This document shows positions 28,718 to 39,532 of a stretch of DNA of 64,000 bases, one piece after another. The DNA lies in the NCBI RefSeq assembly GCF_009208735.1, contig NZ_WFLJ01000004.1, forward strand, positions 62,001 to 126,000, written 5' to 3'. The notes beneath the pieces were generated by a model. The model made no database searches, had not been told where the DNA came from, and saw nothing but the letters and a program-made list of their open reading frames with translations. Position numbers and translations under genes: made by a program. Position 1 is the stretch's first letter. Every line of letters begins with the position of its first letter. The DNA comes from Janthinobacterium rivuli (GTDB lineage: Bacteria; Pseudomonadota; Gammaproteobacteria; Burkholderiales; Burkholderiaceae_D).

Positions 28718-29104
28718 ATGCTGCACGAGGCGGCCCAAACGGGCACGACGGAGGCAGGCGGTCACGGCGGCATGCTCAAACTGCACGGCTTGACGGGCGA
28801 ACAGCTGCGCCAGCGCATCACGCCCCTGCCCTCCTGGCTCAGTCCGTTCGGTTCGACCAGCGCCATCGCCGTGTTCCTCAGCGACAGCAGCGACCTGATC
28901 ACCTCCCTGGCACGCCTGACGAAAGCGCTCGTCAACGGCTATTCCTTGCAGGAATATGCCGAACGCCAGCGCATTTCCATCCACACGGCGCGCACCCAGA
29001 TCAAGAGCGCCACCGCCAAGGCCGGCGCCCAGCGCCAGGTGGACCTGGTGCGCATCGTGTTGACGGGCCCGGCCGTGCTGCAGCGCAATTCCCTGCCCGC
29101 CTGA
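28718..29104 (+). pseudogene. Remnant of a LuxR-type regulator (C-terminal part)
   Basis: The last half matches the helix-turn-helix region of large LuxR-type regulators (LTKALVNGYSLQEYAERQRISIHTARTQIKSATAKAGAQRQVDLVRIVL). The frame opens only about 40 bases upstream after a TGA, and the ATG at 28718 has no ribosome site. Such regulators usually have an additional N-terminal sensory half, absent here. Most likely a truncated, decaying gene; a short expressed DNA-binding protein cannot be excluded. Confidence 0.55.
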
Positions 29105-29143
29105 CCTTGCAAAAAATGCGCGCCGCCAGCACGCTTTTCATTT

Positions 29144-29190
29144 ATATCGTAAGATGACGATATTGGAATTGAAAAAACACGATATATACA
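29144..29190 (+). promoter_or_regulatory. Promoter and ArsR operator
   Basis: ATATCGT-N6-ACGATAT forms an inverted repeat (29144-29163). A third half-site ACGATAT lies at 29179-29185. The promoter TTGGAA (29163-29168), 16-base spacer, TATACA (29185-29190) is interleaved with these sites, so binding would block both boxes. This fits autorepression by the ArsR protein just downstream. Confidence 0.65.
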
Positions 29191-29227
29191 TCGCTGAAAA
29201 GCGAATTGCATATTCAGGAGAAACCAC

Positions 29228-29524
29228 ATGGATATCGACGCCATCCACAAGGCGCTGGCCAATCCGGTGCGCCGGCAGATTTTGCAATGGCTCAAGGAGC
29301 CGGAGCAGTATTTCCAGGAGCAGGATCACCCGCTGCACCTGGGCGTGTGCGCCGGCCTGATCGACCGCCGCCTGAACCTGTCGCAATCGACGGTCTCGGC
29401 GCATCTGGCCAGCTTGCAAAAGGCCGGCCTGATTTCGGCGACCAAGGTGGGTCAATGGAGCTTCTTCAGCCGCAATGAAGCCACCATCGCGGCCTTCCTC
29501 GACCACATGCAGCAAGGTTTATAA
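29228..29524 (+). CDS. ArsR-family transcriptional repressor
   Basis: 98 residues, winged helix. Helix-turn-helix LNLSQSTVSAHLASLQKAGLI, preceded by MDIDAIHKALANPVRRQILQWL. A single cysteine in HLGVCAGLIDRR replaces the metal-binding CxC motif, so a redox- or electrophile-sensing role is more likely than metal sensing. AGGAG lies 8 bases before the ATG. An old yellow enzyme gene follows after 66 bases; ArsR-OYE pairs often respond to reactive electrophiles. Confidence 0.9.
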   Translation: MDIDAIHKALANPVRRQILQWLKEPEQYFQEQDHPLHLGVCAGLIDRRLNLSQSTVSAHLASLQKAGLISATKVGQWSFFSRNEATIAAFLDHMQQGL

Positions 29525-29590
29525 ACAAGCAATACCGTCGCACTCCCTACCCATTGACGCCTGACCGGCACCCACAAGGAAATGACAATC

Positions 29591-30655
29591 ATGGCAACTT
29601 TATTCGACCCCATCACCATTGGCAGCCTGCAACTGAAAAACCGCATCATCATGGCGCCGCTGACGCGTTCGCGCGCCGGCAATCCGGGCCGCGTGCCCAA
29701 CGCCCTGATGGCCGAGTACTACACGCAGCGTGCCTCGGCCGGCATGATCATTTCGGAAGCGACGGCCGTCACGCCGCAGGGCGTGGGCTACGCCGACACG
29801 CCGGGCATCTGGTCCGAGGAACAGGTGGAAGGCTGGAAACACATCACCAAGGCCGTGCATGACGCGGGCGGCCTGATCGTGCTGCAGCTGTGGCATGTGG
29901 GTCGCATTTCCGCCCCCGTCTTCCTCGATGGCGACTTGCCCGTGGCGCCCAGCGCCATCAAGCCGGCCGGCCACGTCAGCCTGCTGCGCCCGAAACAGGA
30001 ATTCGTCACGCCGCGCGCGCTCGACACGGAGGAGATCCCCGGCATCGTGGCGGCCTACCGCCTGGGCGCCGAAAATGCGAAAAAAGCGGGCTTCGACGGC
30101 GTGGAAATCCATGGCGCCAACGGTTACTTGCTCGACCAGTTCCTGCAAGACAGCACCAACTTGCGCACCGATAACTACGGCGGCTCGATTGAAAACCGCG
30201 CCCGTTTGATGCTGGAAGTGACGGACGCGTGCATCGAGGTCTGGGGCGCGGACAGGGTCGGCATGCACCTGGCGCCGCGCCGCGACGCGCACGACATGGG
30301 CGATTCCGACCCGCGCGCCACCTTCGGCTATGTGGCGCGCGAGCTGGGCAAGCGTGGCATCGCCTTCATCTGCGCCCGCGAAGCGCTCGGGGAAGACCGC
30401 CTGGGGCCCTACCTGAAGCAGGAATTCGGCGGCGTGTACATTGCCAACGAGAAAATGGACAAGGCGGCGGCCGAAAACCTGCTGGCCAAGGGCGAAGCCG
30501 ATGCCGTCGCCTTTGGCCTGTGGTTCATCGCCAACCCCGACCTGCCCGTCCGCCTGCACAGCGACGCGCCCTTGAATCCGCTGAACCCGGATACTCTGTA
30601 CGCGCCGGATGCCTCCGGCTACACGGACTACCCGGCCCTGGCGGCGCAAGCCTGA
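29591..30655 (+). CDS. Old yellow enzyme-family alkene reductase (NemA type)
   Basis: 354 residues, one TIM barrel. FMN- and substrate-binding signatures LKNRIIMAPLTRSRAGNPG, the His/Asn pair in GVEIHGANGYLLDQFL, and NLRTDNYGGSIENRARL. It should reduce alpha,beta-unsaturated carbonyls, nitro compounds or nitrate esters with NAD(P)H. AAGGAA is spaced 9 bases from the ATG at 29591; the ATG at 29582 is too close. The ArsR regulator gene upstream probably controls it in one operon. Confidence 0.93.
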   Translation: MATLFDPITIGSLQLKNRIIMAPLTRSRAGNPGRVPNALMAEYYTQRASAGMIISEATAVTPQGVGYADTPGIWSEEQVEGWKHITKAVHDAGGLIVLQLWHVGRISAPVFLDGDLPVAPSAIKPAGHVSLLRPKQEFVTPRALDTEEIPGIVAAYRLGAENAKKAGFDGVEIHGANGYLLDQFLQDSTNLRTDNYGGSIENRARLMLEVTDACIEVWGADRVGMHLAPRRDAHDMGDSDPRATFGYVARELGKRGIAFICAREALGEDRLGPYLKQEFGGVYIANEKMDKAAAENLLAKGEADAVAFGLWFIANPDLPVRLHSDAPLNPLNPDTLYAPDASGYTDYPALAAQA

Positions 30656-30676
30656 ACGGCACCCTGAAAGCACGCT

Positions 30677-30704
30677 GAGCGGCGCTGCGCCGCTCCTCTT
30701 CTTG
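30677..30704 (+). terminator. Probable terminator after the old yellow enzyme gene
   Basis: GAGCGGCG-CTG-CGCCGCTC followed by CTCTTCTT. The stem is strong, but the pyrimidine tail has only a weak T content. Confidence 0.55.
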
Positions 30705-30791
30705 GCGGCGGACGCAACGATACCAACGCAACTGACTGCGTGACGATCGCAGCGCCCGCCGCCTTCTTATTGCGCCGCCGTTTCCCCGGCT

Positions 30792-31013
30792 TCAGCGCCA
30801 TCGGCGCCGTGCCGGCCGCGCCGGCCGACGCGCCTGCACGCTGCTGAAGACGCGGCGTATCACCTCGACCGGTACCGCGTGTTCGCGCAAATAGGCGGTC
30901 GCCACCGTCCGCCCCAGGGTGTGATGGAAAGCGACGCCCCGCTCGACGAGCTCGGCCATCACTTTGTCCGTTCGCGCATGCTCCCCAGTTACATCGTCGC
31001 TGCTGTTTTTCAT
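30792..31013 (-). CDS. Small hypothetical protein
   Basis: 73 residues from the ATG at 31013, with GGGAG 8 bases upstream. Sequence MKNSSDDVTGEHARTDKVMAEL... VERGVAFHHTLGRTVATAYLREHAVPVEVIRRVFSS then a very basic tail (RRPARPARRRWR) suited to nucleic-acid contact. Family not recognised. It lies alone in an otherwise noncoding 600-base stretch between the old yellow enzyme gene and the acyltransferase gene. Confidence 0.5.
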   Translation of the reverse strand: MKNSSDDVTGEHARTDKVMAELVERGVAFHHTLGRTVATAYLREHAVPVEVIRRVFSSVQARRPARPARRRWR

Positions 31014-31156
31014 GCCCTGGCTCCCTGTCGGGTGGATCAACACTGGATCAAGTTTTGACCACACTGTGCGCATTTAGTGCCCGACACCGTGACAAAGCAT
31101 CGTTAAAATAGCGGCAGTAACGGCCCCGACACCGCATGAATAGCGGCCTCAGCTGC

Positions 31157-31185
31157 TTGTCGCCATCGCCAGCCCCGTATAGAAT
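31157..31185 (+). promoter_or_regulatory. Probable sigma-70 promoter for the PlsC-like gene
   Basis: TTGTCG, 17-base spacer, TAGAAT, about 70 bases before the start codon at 31263. Confidence 0.55.
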
Positions 31186-31262
31186 GCCTGCGCAGAATTT
31201 TGCTTCAAGGAAAATGGCCACCAGCGCCATCCCATTAAGAATAGTGTCACTGAAGGGTATCA

Positions 31263-31874
31263 ATGGACGATTTATTTGTACAAGCGGGCGACTTGCCGAC
31301 CTGGCATCAGCGCTGCGCGCTGCGCGTGCTGCACCTGTTTGGCTGGCGCATGCGCTTTCGCCCCTTGCCGGGTCCGCGCGGCATCGCCGTCGTCTACCCG
31401 CACACGTCCAACTGGGATTTCATGGTGGGCTTGTTCGGCAAATGGGCGCTGTCCTTGCCTTTCCGCTGGCTGGCCAAGGATTCCCTGTTCCGCGGCCCGA
31501 TGGGCAAGGTGCTGCGCTACCTGGGCGGCGAACCCGTCGACCGCAGCACCACCAGCGGCACCATCGGGCGCCAGGCCGAACGCATGCTGGCCGCCGACTG
31601 GTACTGGCTGGCGATCACGCCGGAAGCGACGCGCAGCTACCGGCCGAACTGGAAAAGCGGCTTTTATCACCTGGCCCTGGCGGCCAAGGTGCCGCTGTTG
31701 CTCGTGTATATCGACTACCCGAACAAGGTGCTGGGCGTCGTCGACCATTTATATTTGACGGGGGACAAGGAGGCCGACATGGCGGCCATCGCCGCCGTGT
31801 ATGCGGGCCACCAGGGCTTGCACCCTGAAAAGGCGGCGCCCATTGTGCTGTCCGACAAGCGCCCTGGCGCTTAA
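31263..31874 (+). CDS. PlsC-like 1-acyl-glycerol-3-phosphate-type acyltransferase
   Basis: 203 residues. The acyltransferase H-x4-D motif is HTSNWD near residue 47; GEPVDRS near 90 and ITPEATRS near 119 match the later PlsC blocks (FPEGTRS-like, here degenerate). It lacks the long N-terminal membrane helix of PlsC and belongs to the short group often found outside phospholipid operons. AAGGG is 6 bases before the ATG. The stop overlaps the ureJ stop on the other strand. Confidence 0.82.
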   Translation: MDDLFVQAGDLPTWHQRCALRVLHLFGWRMRFRPLPGPRGIAVVYPHTSNWDFMVGLFGKWALSLPFRWLAKDSLFRGPMGKVLRYLGGEPVDRSTTSGTIGRQAERMLAADWYWLAITPEATRSYRPNWKSGFYHLALAAKVPLLLVYIDYPNKVLGVVDHLYLTGDKEADMAAIAAVYAGHQGLHPEKAAPIVLSDKRPGA

Positions 31875-32431
31875 GCTAGCCCCAGCAACACCACGCCGGC
31901 GGCCGTCAAGGCCACGCCGGCCCCACGCAGCATGCGCTCGGCCAGCACCTGGCCGATGAAACGTCCCGCGCACAGCAGGACCGCCGAGGCCAGCATGAAG
32001 CCGCACGCGGCCGCTGTCGCCGGCAATTCCTGGCCATGTGCATTGCCATGCGCCAGCGCGAACAGACCCACCAATCCCATGCCGAGCCAGCTTGGCAAGG
32101 CCAGCGCCAGCGCGATGGCCAGCCCCACCAGCGCCACCGTGGCGGCGATACCCGTTTCCAGCCCCGGCACCGTCAAGCCCGCCATGCCGGCCAGCGCGCC
32201 CAGCAGCATCATGCCGAGGAAAGTGGCGGGCTGGGCCCAGCCGCCGCGCTGCTGGCCGCCCCAGATGCCCACGCCCAGCATGGCCAGCAAATGGTCGACG
32301 CCCGACAACGGATGGGCGAAACCGGCCAGGAAGCCGGCGCTCTCGCCATGACCGGGGTGGGCCATGGCGGGCAAGGCCAGCAGGCACAGCGCCGCCACGG
32401 CGGCCGTTTTCTTCATCAGTCTTGCGCTCAT
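31871..32431 (-). CDS. ureJ: HupE/UreJ-family nickel-related membrane protein
   Basis: 186 residues. A signal-like N-terminus ([19 protein letters not shown]) precedes [28 protein letters not shown], the histidine-rich signature of HupE/UreJ, and six or so transmembrane helices ([11 protein letters not shown] in the middle). HupE/UreJ proteins are thought to import nickel. Start at 32431 with AAGGAG upstream; ATGA overlap with the ureG stop indicates coupled translation. Last gene of the urease operon. Confidence 0.9.
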   Translation of the reverse strand: MSARLMKKTAAVAALCLLALPAMAHPGHGESAGFLAGFAHPLSGVDHLLAMLGVGIWGGQQRGGWAQPATFLGMMLLGALAGMAGLTVPGLETGIAATVALVGLAIALALALPSWLGMGLVGLFALAHGNAHGQELPATAAACGFMLASAVLLCAGRFIGQVLAERMLRGAGVALTAAGVVLLGLA

Positions 32432-33066
32432 TGCGGCTCCTTGCCTGGTTGATCGAGCAAACCTTGCTCGCGGATAAAATCGATGACGACCTGCACGCCG
32501 TCGCCGCTGCGCAGGTTGGTAAACACGAAGGGGCGCTCGCCGCGCATGCGCTTGGCGTCCTGCGCCATCACGTCCAGGTTGGCGCCCACGTAGGGCGCCA
32601 GATCCGTCTTGTTGATGATCAGCAAATCGGAGCGCGTGATGCCGGGCCCGCCCTTGCGCGGGATCTTTTCGCCGCCGGCCACGTCGATCACGTAAATCGT
32701 CAAATCCGACAATTCCGGGCTGAAGGTGGCGGCCAGGTTGTCGCCGCCCGATTCGACCAGGATCAAATCGAGGTCGGGAAAATCGGCCTGCATGCGGGCG
32801 ATCGCTTCCAGGTTGATGGACGCGTCTTCGCGGATGGCCGTGTGCGGGCAACCGCCCGTTTCCACGCCCATCAGGCGCTCGGCCGGCAAGGCGTCCGCGC
32901 GCAGCAGGATTTCCATGTCTTCCTTGGTATAGATGTCATTCGTGATGACGGCCATGTCGTAGCGCTCGCGCATGCCCTTGCACAGCATTTCGCACAGGGC
33001 CGTCTTGCCCGAGCCGACGGGCCCGCCGATGCCCACGCGCAGCGGATTGGAAGTGATCGATGTCAT
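32428..33066 (-). CDS. ureG: Urease accessory GTPase UreG
   Basis: 212 residues. P-loop [15 protein letters not shown] (about 11-25), nickel-binding CPH in [11 protein letters not shown] (near 70), [15 protein letters not shown] and [10 protein letters not shown] (G4). With UreE, UreF and UreD it loads nickel into the urease active site using GTP. Complete and of usual length. Confidence 0.97.
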   Translation of the reverse strand: MTSITSNPLRVGIGGPVGSGKTALCEMLCKGMRERYDMAVITNDIYTKEDMEILLRADALPAERLMGVETGGCPHTAIREDASINLEAIARMQADFPDLDLILVESGGDNLAATFSPELSDLTIYVIDVAGGEKIPRKGGPGITRSDLLIINKTDLAPYVGANLDVMAQDAKRMRGERPFVFTNLRSGDGVQVVIDFIREQGLLDQPGKEPQ

Positions 33067-33089
33067 GTTGTAGTCTCTCGTTGTAGTGT

Positions 33090-33773
33090 TCAGGAACGAT
33101 ACAGCCGGCTGTACTGCACTTCGTGCCGCATCGACAGCAGCGACAGGCCGGGCGCCCAGTTGCCCATTGCGTCGTCCTGCAAGGTTTGCGCCGTGAGGGC
33201 CACCGCTTCCAGATCCGGCCGCAGCGACAGCAGCAGGCGCTGGCCCGCCACCTGCCCCAGCGGCACGGATTTCACGCAGACGAGCACCTGGTTTTCCGCC
33301 CACGCGAACAGCATGGCCAGCAGCGCCTCTTCGCGCGGAATCGCCAGCGCCGCCACGGCGCAGGCATAGGCCGTGGGCAGCGCCACTTCCGGCAGGCCCT
33401 GCAGCATGTCGATCAAGACGCCGTCGGCCACGCCCAGCTCGGCCAGGAGCTTGGTCAGCGAATAGCCCATCTGGATGGTTTCGGCGCGAAATTCCGCCGT
33501 GTCGCGCGAAGCGATGAAACGCTCGCTCCAGCGCTGCACGGCGTGCAGATCCTGCGCTGCGAACGCCTGCATCAGGCGCCAGCACAGGGGTGCTTCCCAG
33601 CGCGCCACCACCAAGGTCAAATGTTCGGCGATCCAGTCTCGCGCCGTGGCCGCGTCGTTCACCCGGCCCGATTCCAGCGCCGCTTCCAGCCCCTGCGAAT
33701 AGCTGTAGGCGCCGATCGGCAGGGCCGGGCTGGCGAACTGCAGCAAATGCAGCAGGGCCGACGCCTGCATCAT
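33090..33773 (-). CDS. ureF: Urease accessory protein UreF
   Basis: 227 residues, all-helical. The family motif [21 protein letters not shown] (about 10-30) is intact, as is the C-terminal region with [13 protein letters not shown]. UreF links UreD and UreG in the activation complex. The start at 33773 overlaps the ureE stop (ATGA). Confidence 0.95.
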   Translation of the reverse strand: MMQASALLHLLQFASPALPIGAYSYSQGLEAALESGRVNDAATARDWIAEHLTLVVARWEAPLCWRLMQAFAAQDLHAVQRWSERFIASRDTAEFRAETIQMGYSLTKLLAELGVADGVLIDMLQGLPEVALPTAYACAVAALAIPREEALLAMLFAWAENQVLVCVKSVPLGQVAGQRLLLSLRPDLEAVALTAQTLQDDAMGNWAPGLSLLSMRHEVQYSRLYRS

Positions 33774-34285
33774 GCGGTATCGCCGGGACGGTGGATCTTC
33801 TGCCGCAGCGGCACGGGCGCCAGCAAATGCTGACCTTGGCCATCGTGGTGGCCATGGCCGCCGCCATACGCGCCCGCCTCGGGCTCGAACGGCGCGTTTT
33901 CTTCCGTCACAGTCGCCTGTAAACCTTCCAGCATCTCCTTGAGCACCACGTCCTTGCGGATGCGCAAAAAGCCGTCGCCCACCTGCGCCTGCGTATGGCG
34001 ATTGCCCAGGTGGAAAGCGCAGCGCAGCAGGGTGTGCGCATCCGCGCAGCGCACCAGGTAGGTCGGCTCGCGCGCGGCGACGATCTGCACCACCTGGCCA
34101 TCCGGTCCCGTCATGCGTTCGCCGTCGCGCAGCACCGTGCCGCGCACGGTGAACACGGCGACGTCGTCGCCATTCGACAGCACGGCGCGCAAGCGGCATT
34201 TTTCGCGTTGGTCGTAGGGCAGGACCAGTTGCGCGGTGGGCGCCCGCCCATCGTCGGGACCTAATTTGGTATGCAAAGTGAGCAT
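33770..34285 (-). CDS. ureE: Urease nickel metallochaperone UreE
   Basis: 171 residues. The N-terminal peptide-binding domain includes [21 protein letters not shown]. The C-terminal metal-binding domain includes [17 protein letters not shown] with the conserved nickel His. A tail [13 protein letters not shown] holds only a few His. It delivers nickel to the apo-urease complex. GGGAG lies 8 bases before the ATG at 34285. Confidence 0.95.
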   Translation of the reverse strand: MLTLHTKLGPDDGRAPTAQLVLPYDQREKCRLRAVLSNGDDVAVFTVRGTVLRDGERMTGPDGQVVQIVAAREPTYLVRCADAHTLLRCAFHLGNRHTQAQVGDGFLRIRKDVVLKEMLEGLQATVTEENAPFEPEAGAYGGGHGHHDGQGQHLLAPVPLRQKIHRPGDTA

Positions 34286-34298
34286 GCTTGTCTCCCGC

Positions 34299-35999
<1,701 letters not shown>

Positions 36000-36000
36000 C

Positions 36001-36330
36001 TCAATCCTTTCCCGGTGGAGTGTCTTGCAGTTCGCCCATCACTGCGCCATTGAAGCCGTAGACCTTGCGCTCGCCCGCCAGCGCCACCAGTTCCACCGTG
36101 CGCTGCTGGCCTGGCTCGAAGCGCACGGCCGTGCCGGCAGTGATGTTCAGGCGCATGCCGTAAGCGCGCCAGCGCTCGAAGGCCAGCGCCGGATTGACCT
36201 CGAAAAAGTGAAAGTGCGAGCCGACCTGGATCGGCCGATCGCCCCGGTTGGCCACCACCACGGTGGCCGTGGCGCGCCCGGCATTCAAGCTGATTTCACC
36301 TTCTTCCAATTGGTATTCGCCTGGGGTCAT
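36001..36330 (-). CDS. ureB: Urease beta subunit
   Basis: 109 residues. [16 protein letters not shown] and [28 protein letters not shown] are diagnostic. A structural subunit of the (alpha-beta-gamma)3 trimer. AGGAG lies 6 bases before the ATG. Confidence 0.97.
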   Translation of the reverse strand: MTPGEYQLEEGEISLNAGRATATVVVANRGDRPIQVGSHFHFFEVNPALAFERWRAYGMRLNITAGTAVRFEPGQQRTVELVALAGERKVYGFNGAVMGELQDTPPGKD

Positions 36331-36360
36331 GAGGGGCTCCTGTCAATGTCGCTTGGTTGA

Positions 36361-36663
36361 TTACGGTATCGGGTGGTGCACGGTCACCAGCTTGCTGCCA
36401 TCGGGGAAGGTCGCTTCCACCTGGATGTCGGGGATCATCTCGGCGATGCCATCCATGACGTCGGCGCGCGAGAGGATTTTCGTCCCGTCCGACATCAGCT
36501 GCGCCACGGATTTGCCGTCGCGCGCCCCTTCCATGATGGCCGCGCTGATCAGGGCCACCGCTTCCGGATAATTCAATTTCAATCCGCGCGCCAGGCGCCG
36601 TTCGGCCAGCAGCGCGGCCGTAAAAATGAGCAGCTTGTCTTTTTCTCGGGGAGTCAGGTCCAT
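36361..36663 (-). CDS. ureA: Urease gamma subunit
   Basis: 100 residues, conserved throughout ([21 protein letters not shown]... [28 protein letters not shown]). Third subunit of the enzyme, 30 bases before ureB. Separate ureA and ureB genes, not fused. Confidence 0.97.
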   Translation of the reverse strand: MDLTPREKDKLLIFTAALLAERRLARGLKLNYPEAVALISAAIMEGARDGKSVAQLMSDGTKILSRADVMDGIAEMIPDIQVEATFPDGSKLVTVHHPIP

Positions 36664-36688
36664 GGTTTTCCTTGCGCTTCTTTCCTGA

Positions 36689-37555
36689 TTAAGTGTTCCA
36701 GATGCGGGGCACGACGGCGTCGCGTCCCAGCATGGCGGGGCGCAGCAACTGCCAGGCGGCCAGCATGACGCGGCGCGCCGCCTCGCTGTCGCCGCACAGC
36801 AGGCGCACCACCACCAGCGCTTTCATGTGCGTGGCGCCAAACGCGGCGCCGGCCGGCACGGCGATCTCGCGCACGGCGGCCAGCACGGCGGCCGATACGG
36901 GCGTACCGACGGCGATCAGGGTGGCGCACACCGTGTGTCCCCCCAGTCCCAGCGGACTGGCCATCAGGGCGCCGCCGCCGGCCAGCTCGCCCTGCTCCCA
37001 CCACAGCAGCCTGCCGCCGCGGCGGATCTGCACCTGCTGGCCGATGCTGCCCGTGTTGAACATTTCGCCCGAGGCGCTGCGCCCCAGGCAGACGATGTCG
37101 CAGCCGATGTAGCCGGCGTCGGCCGCCAGTTCCACCTCGTGGCGCAGGCGCACGCAAGCCTGGTCGAAAAAGATGCTCTCCTGCGGCAGCCACTCGATGG
37201 CCGCGCCCCTGCCCGCGCGCAGCACAAGGTGCTGGCCCGAGACGTGGCCGTTGGCGCGGTACCATTTGGCGGCGCCCGGAGAGGTAAGCAAGGCATGCGC
37301 GCCCTCGCCCACCGTGACGTCGACGGCCAGCTGGTCGCCGCCCACCACGCCGCCGGGCGGATGGATGATGATGGCGTGGCAGACGCCATCGCCCTCCGGA
37401 TACAGGGGCTTTTGCACGCGCAAAGGGCCGCTGTGCGTGCGCTCGACGAGGCGGCTGACGCCATCGTGCAGCGCAAAGCCCAGGCGCAGCTGCGCCTGCC
37501 AGGCGCTGTACGCGCCGGCATCGGGAAGCCTTGCGAGGGGGAGACTGTCTGGCAT
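36689..37555 (-). CDS. ureD: Urease accessory protein UreD
   Basis: 288 residues. [48 protein letters not shown] is the family signature. UreD binds apo-urease and carries the UreF-UreG complex. First gene of ureDABCEFGJ. No strong ribosome site precedes the ATG at 37555; the leader instead contains an inverted repeat GATCGT-N7-ACGATC just upstream. The sigma-54 promoter sits about 32 bases before the start. Confidence 0.95.
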   Translation of the reverse strand: MPDSLPLARLPDAGAYSAWQAQLRLGFALHDGVSRLVERTHSGPLRVQKPLYPEGDGVCHAIIIHPPGGVVGGDQLAVDVTVGEGAHALLTSPGAAKWYRANGHVSGQHLVLRAGRGAAIEWLPQESIFFDQACVRLRHEVELAADAGYIGCDIVCLGRSASGEMFNTGSIGQQVQIRRGGRLLWWEQGELAGGGALMASPLGLGGHTVCATLIAVGTPVSAAVLAAVREIAVPAGAAFGATHMKALVVVRLLCGDSEAARRVMLAAWQLLRPAMLGRDAVVPRIWNT

Positions 37556-37586
37556 GCGCTGCGATCGTGTAAATAACGATCAACAA

Positions 37587-37602
37587 AGCAGAAAATGTGC
37601 CA
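37587..37602 (-). promoter_or_regulatory. Sigma-54 (-24/-12) promoter of the urease operon
   Basis: Minus-strand TGGCACATTTTCTGCT against the consensus TGGCACGNNNNTTGCW. All residues match except position 7 (A for G) and position 12 (C for T), with the GG and GC doublets at the exact spacing. It points at ureD, with a start site predicted about 20 bases before the ATG. Sigma-54 promoters need an enhancer-binding activator; an NtrC-like site is present upstream. Confidence 0.82.
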
Positions 37603-37624
37603 GTAACGAAGGAGGCCAATATTG

Positions 37625-37643
37625 GACGGTGCGGCGCACCGTC
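37625..37643. repeat. Inverted repeat between NtrC-like site and sigma-54 promoter
   Basis: GACGGTGC-GGC-GCACCGTC, an 8-bp perfect stem with a 3-base loop, 23 bases upstream of the -24 element. It could be an additional protein site or a DNA structure; the half-sites are in the opposite orientation to the NtrC consensus. Confidence 0.45.
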
Positions 37644-37696
37644 AAGGAATGGGAAAGTGAGAATCGTGCACTTCAAAGTCACACGTGCGTGACCAG

Positions 37697-37735
37697 CGCG
37701 CGGCCAGCGCACCACCTTGGTGCACTGGCCGCGCG
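37697..37735. promoter_or_regulatory. NtrC-like enhancer site inside a long palindrome
   Basis: The centre, GCACCACCTTGGTGC at 37709-37723, matches the NtrC consensus (GCAC-N7-GTGC) and is close to the classical glnA site. It is about 110 bases upstream of the -24 element, a usual enhancer distance. The palindrome extends to about 17 bp per arm with one mismatch. It also lies just after the DUF885 stop codon, so a terminator role for that gene is possible, though no T-run follows. Confidence 0.7.
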
Positions 37736-37750
37736 GCGTGCGCTACGCCG

Positions 37751-39493
37751 TCACGGCGCCGCCAGGTAGGGACTCTTGCCGCCGTCGGCGATGAAGCCGT
37801 CGATGCGCCGTTCCAGCACGGGCAGCGGCACGGACCCCATTTCCAGCAGCATGTCGTGGAAGGCGCGGATGTCGAAGCGCTCGCCCAGCGCCGTTTCCGC
37901 CTTGCGGCGGCCGTCGAGGATGGCCATCTCGCCCAGGTAATACGACAGCGCCTGGCCCGGCCAGGAAATGTAGCGGTCCACCTCCGTCTCGATTTCATGC
38001 GCGGACAGCGCGGTATTGTCGTGCAGGTAGGCCTGCGCCTGCGCGCGCGTCCAGTCCTGCGCATGGATGCCCGTGTCGACCACCAGGCGCGCGGCGCGCC
38101 AGGCCTGGTAGCTGAGCATGCCGAAGGTTTCATAGGCATTCTCGTAGATGCCCATCTCGACGCCGAGGCGCTCGCAATACAGGGCCCAGCCTTCGCCATA
38201 CGCGGAGATATACGCGCGGCGAAATTCCGGCCGCCCCTTCTGTTCCAGCGCCACCGGCATCTGGAAGGCGTGGCCGGGCGCCGATTCGTGCAGGGTCAGG
38301 GCCGGCATGCTGTACAGGGGCCGTGACGGCAAGTCATGGGTGTTGACCAGGTAGACGCCCGGGCCGCCGCGGCCCGACGTGTAATGGGGCGCCTGCTCGT
38401 CCGGCACGGGAATGATGGCGAAGCGCTGGCGCGGCAGGTAGCCGAAATACTGCGCCGCCTTGGCGTCGAACTTTTTCGCCACCCAGGCCGAGCGCATCAG
38501 CAGCTCCTGCGGCGTGCGCGCATAGAACTGCGGATCGCTGCGCAAGAATTGCAGGAAGGCGGCAAAGTCACCCCGGAAGCCCGTCTTGGCGATGGTGGCA
38601 TCCATCTCGGCGCGGATCTGCGCCATCTCCCGCAGGCCGATGGCGTGGATCTGCGCCGCGCTCAGGGCCGTGGTGGTAAATTCCGTGATCTTCGACTGGT
38701 AGTAGGCCTTGCCGTCGGGCAGGCGTTCCGCCGCCAGGGTCGTGCCCGCGCCGGGAATGTACACGTCGCGCATGAAGGCCAGCAGCTCGCCAAAGGCCGG
38801 CATGACGGCGTCGCGGATGGCTTGCACGGCGGCCGCGCGCAGGGCCGACTGCTCCTGTTCGGGCATGCTGGCCGGCAGCTGCAGGAAGGGCTGGTAGTAC
38901 AGGGTGGCACGCGCATCGGCCGCGTGGGCCACATCGGCCAGCGCCTGCTCGCGCCCGGCCAGGGTCACGCGGGGCGGCGTGAAGCCGCGCCGCAGGCCGG
39001 CGCGCATATTCTCCATCTGCTCGCCGAAATAGCGCGGCACGTCATTGAGCTGCGCGAGGTAGGCGCGGTAGTCGGCGCTGGTGCGGCGCGGCTTGCGGGC
39101 CGCGTACGCCAGCTCATTCCAGAAAGCCGTGTCGGCATTGAGGGGCCGCTCGTATTCGCGGAACTGCTGCGCCGCCAGCAAGGCGGCCACCTGCGCGCGG
39201 TAGACGGCAAAATTGACGCCATCCTCGCCCTGCAGGCTGGCCGCGTCGAGCGCGTCGAGCTGCGCCAGCACGCGCTCCCAGTAGGCGTGCCGCGTCTCCT
39301 GCGTGGCGGCGTCCACGCGCGGCAGCGTGGCGTCGGCATCGAGCCTCTGCGCCTGGCGCCATTGCCATTCCGCGCTGTAAATCTGCTGGAACTGGCCGGC
39401 GGCGCCCGCAGGCAACACGGTGGCGGAAGCGGCCAAGGCGGCGCCGCTGAACAGCATGCATGCGCCCAATAGCGCGGGAATCAGTCTTTTCAC
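37751..39493 (-). CDS. Secreted DUF885-family protein (putative metallopeptidase-like)
   Basis: About 580 residues. A signal peptide (KRLIPALLGACMLFSGAALA) is followed by an almost all-helical domain. The family active-site-like motif LTLHESAPGHAFQ (near 400) and the later AYGEGWALYCERLG resemble zinc carboxypeptidase-type HEXXXH and Glu motifs. The true start is not sure: GTG at 39493 places the signal peptide normally, while the ATG at 39526 adds 11 residues. Activity of DUF885 proteins is mostly unproven. Confidence 0.82.
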   Translation of the reverse strand: MKRLIPALLGACMLFSGAALAASATVLPAGAAGQFQQIYSAEWQWRQAQRLDADATLPRVDAATQETRHAYWERVLAQLDALDAASLQGEDGVNFAVYRAQVAALLAAQQFREYERPLNADTAFWNELAYAARKPRRTSADYRAYLAQLNDVPRYFGEQMENMRAGLRRGFTPPRVTLAGREQALADVAHAADARATLYYQPFLQLPASMPEQEQSALRAAAVQAIRDAVMPAFGELLAFMRDVYIPGAGTTLAAERLPDGKAYYQSKITEFTTTALSAAQIHAIGLREMAQIRAEMDATIAKTGFRGDFAAFLQFLRSDPQFYARTPQELLMRSAWVAKKFDAKAAQYFGYLPRQRFAIIPVPDEQAPHYTSGRGGPGVYLVNTHDLPSRPLYSMPALTLHESAPGHAFQMPVALEQKGRPEFRRAYISAYGEGWALYCERLGVEMGIYENAYETFGMLSYQAWRAARLVVDTGIHAQDWTRAQAQAYLHDNTALSAHEIETEVDRYISWPGQALSYYLGEMAILDGRRKAETALGERFDIRAFHDMLLEMGSVPLPVLERRIDGFIADGGKSPYLAAP

Positions 39494-39532
39494 GGAATAC
39501 TTGCCCAAAAGAAAAAGAGCCAGCATACCCGC

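Noticed and set aside
32428..33867. A 479-residue UreF-UreG fusion frame.
   Set aside because: The part before [12 protein letters not shown] is the ureF region read in a wrong frame; UreG has its normal N-terminus at 33066 and UreF is encoded separately.
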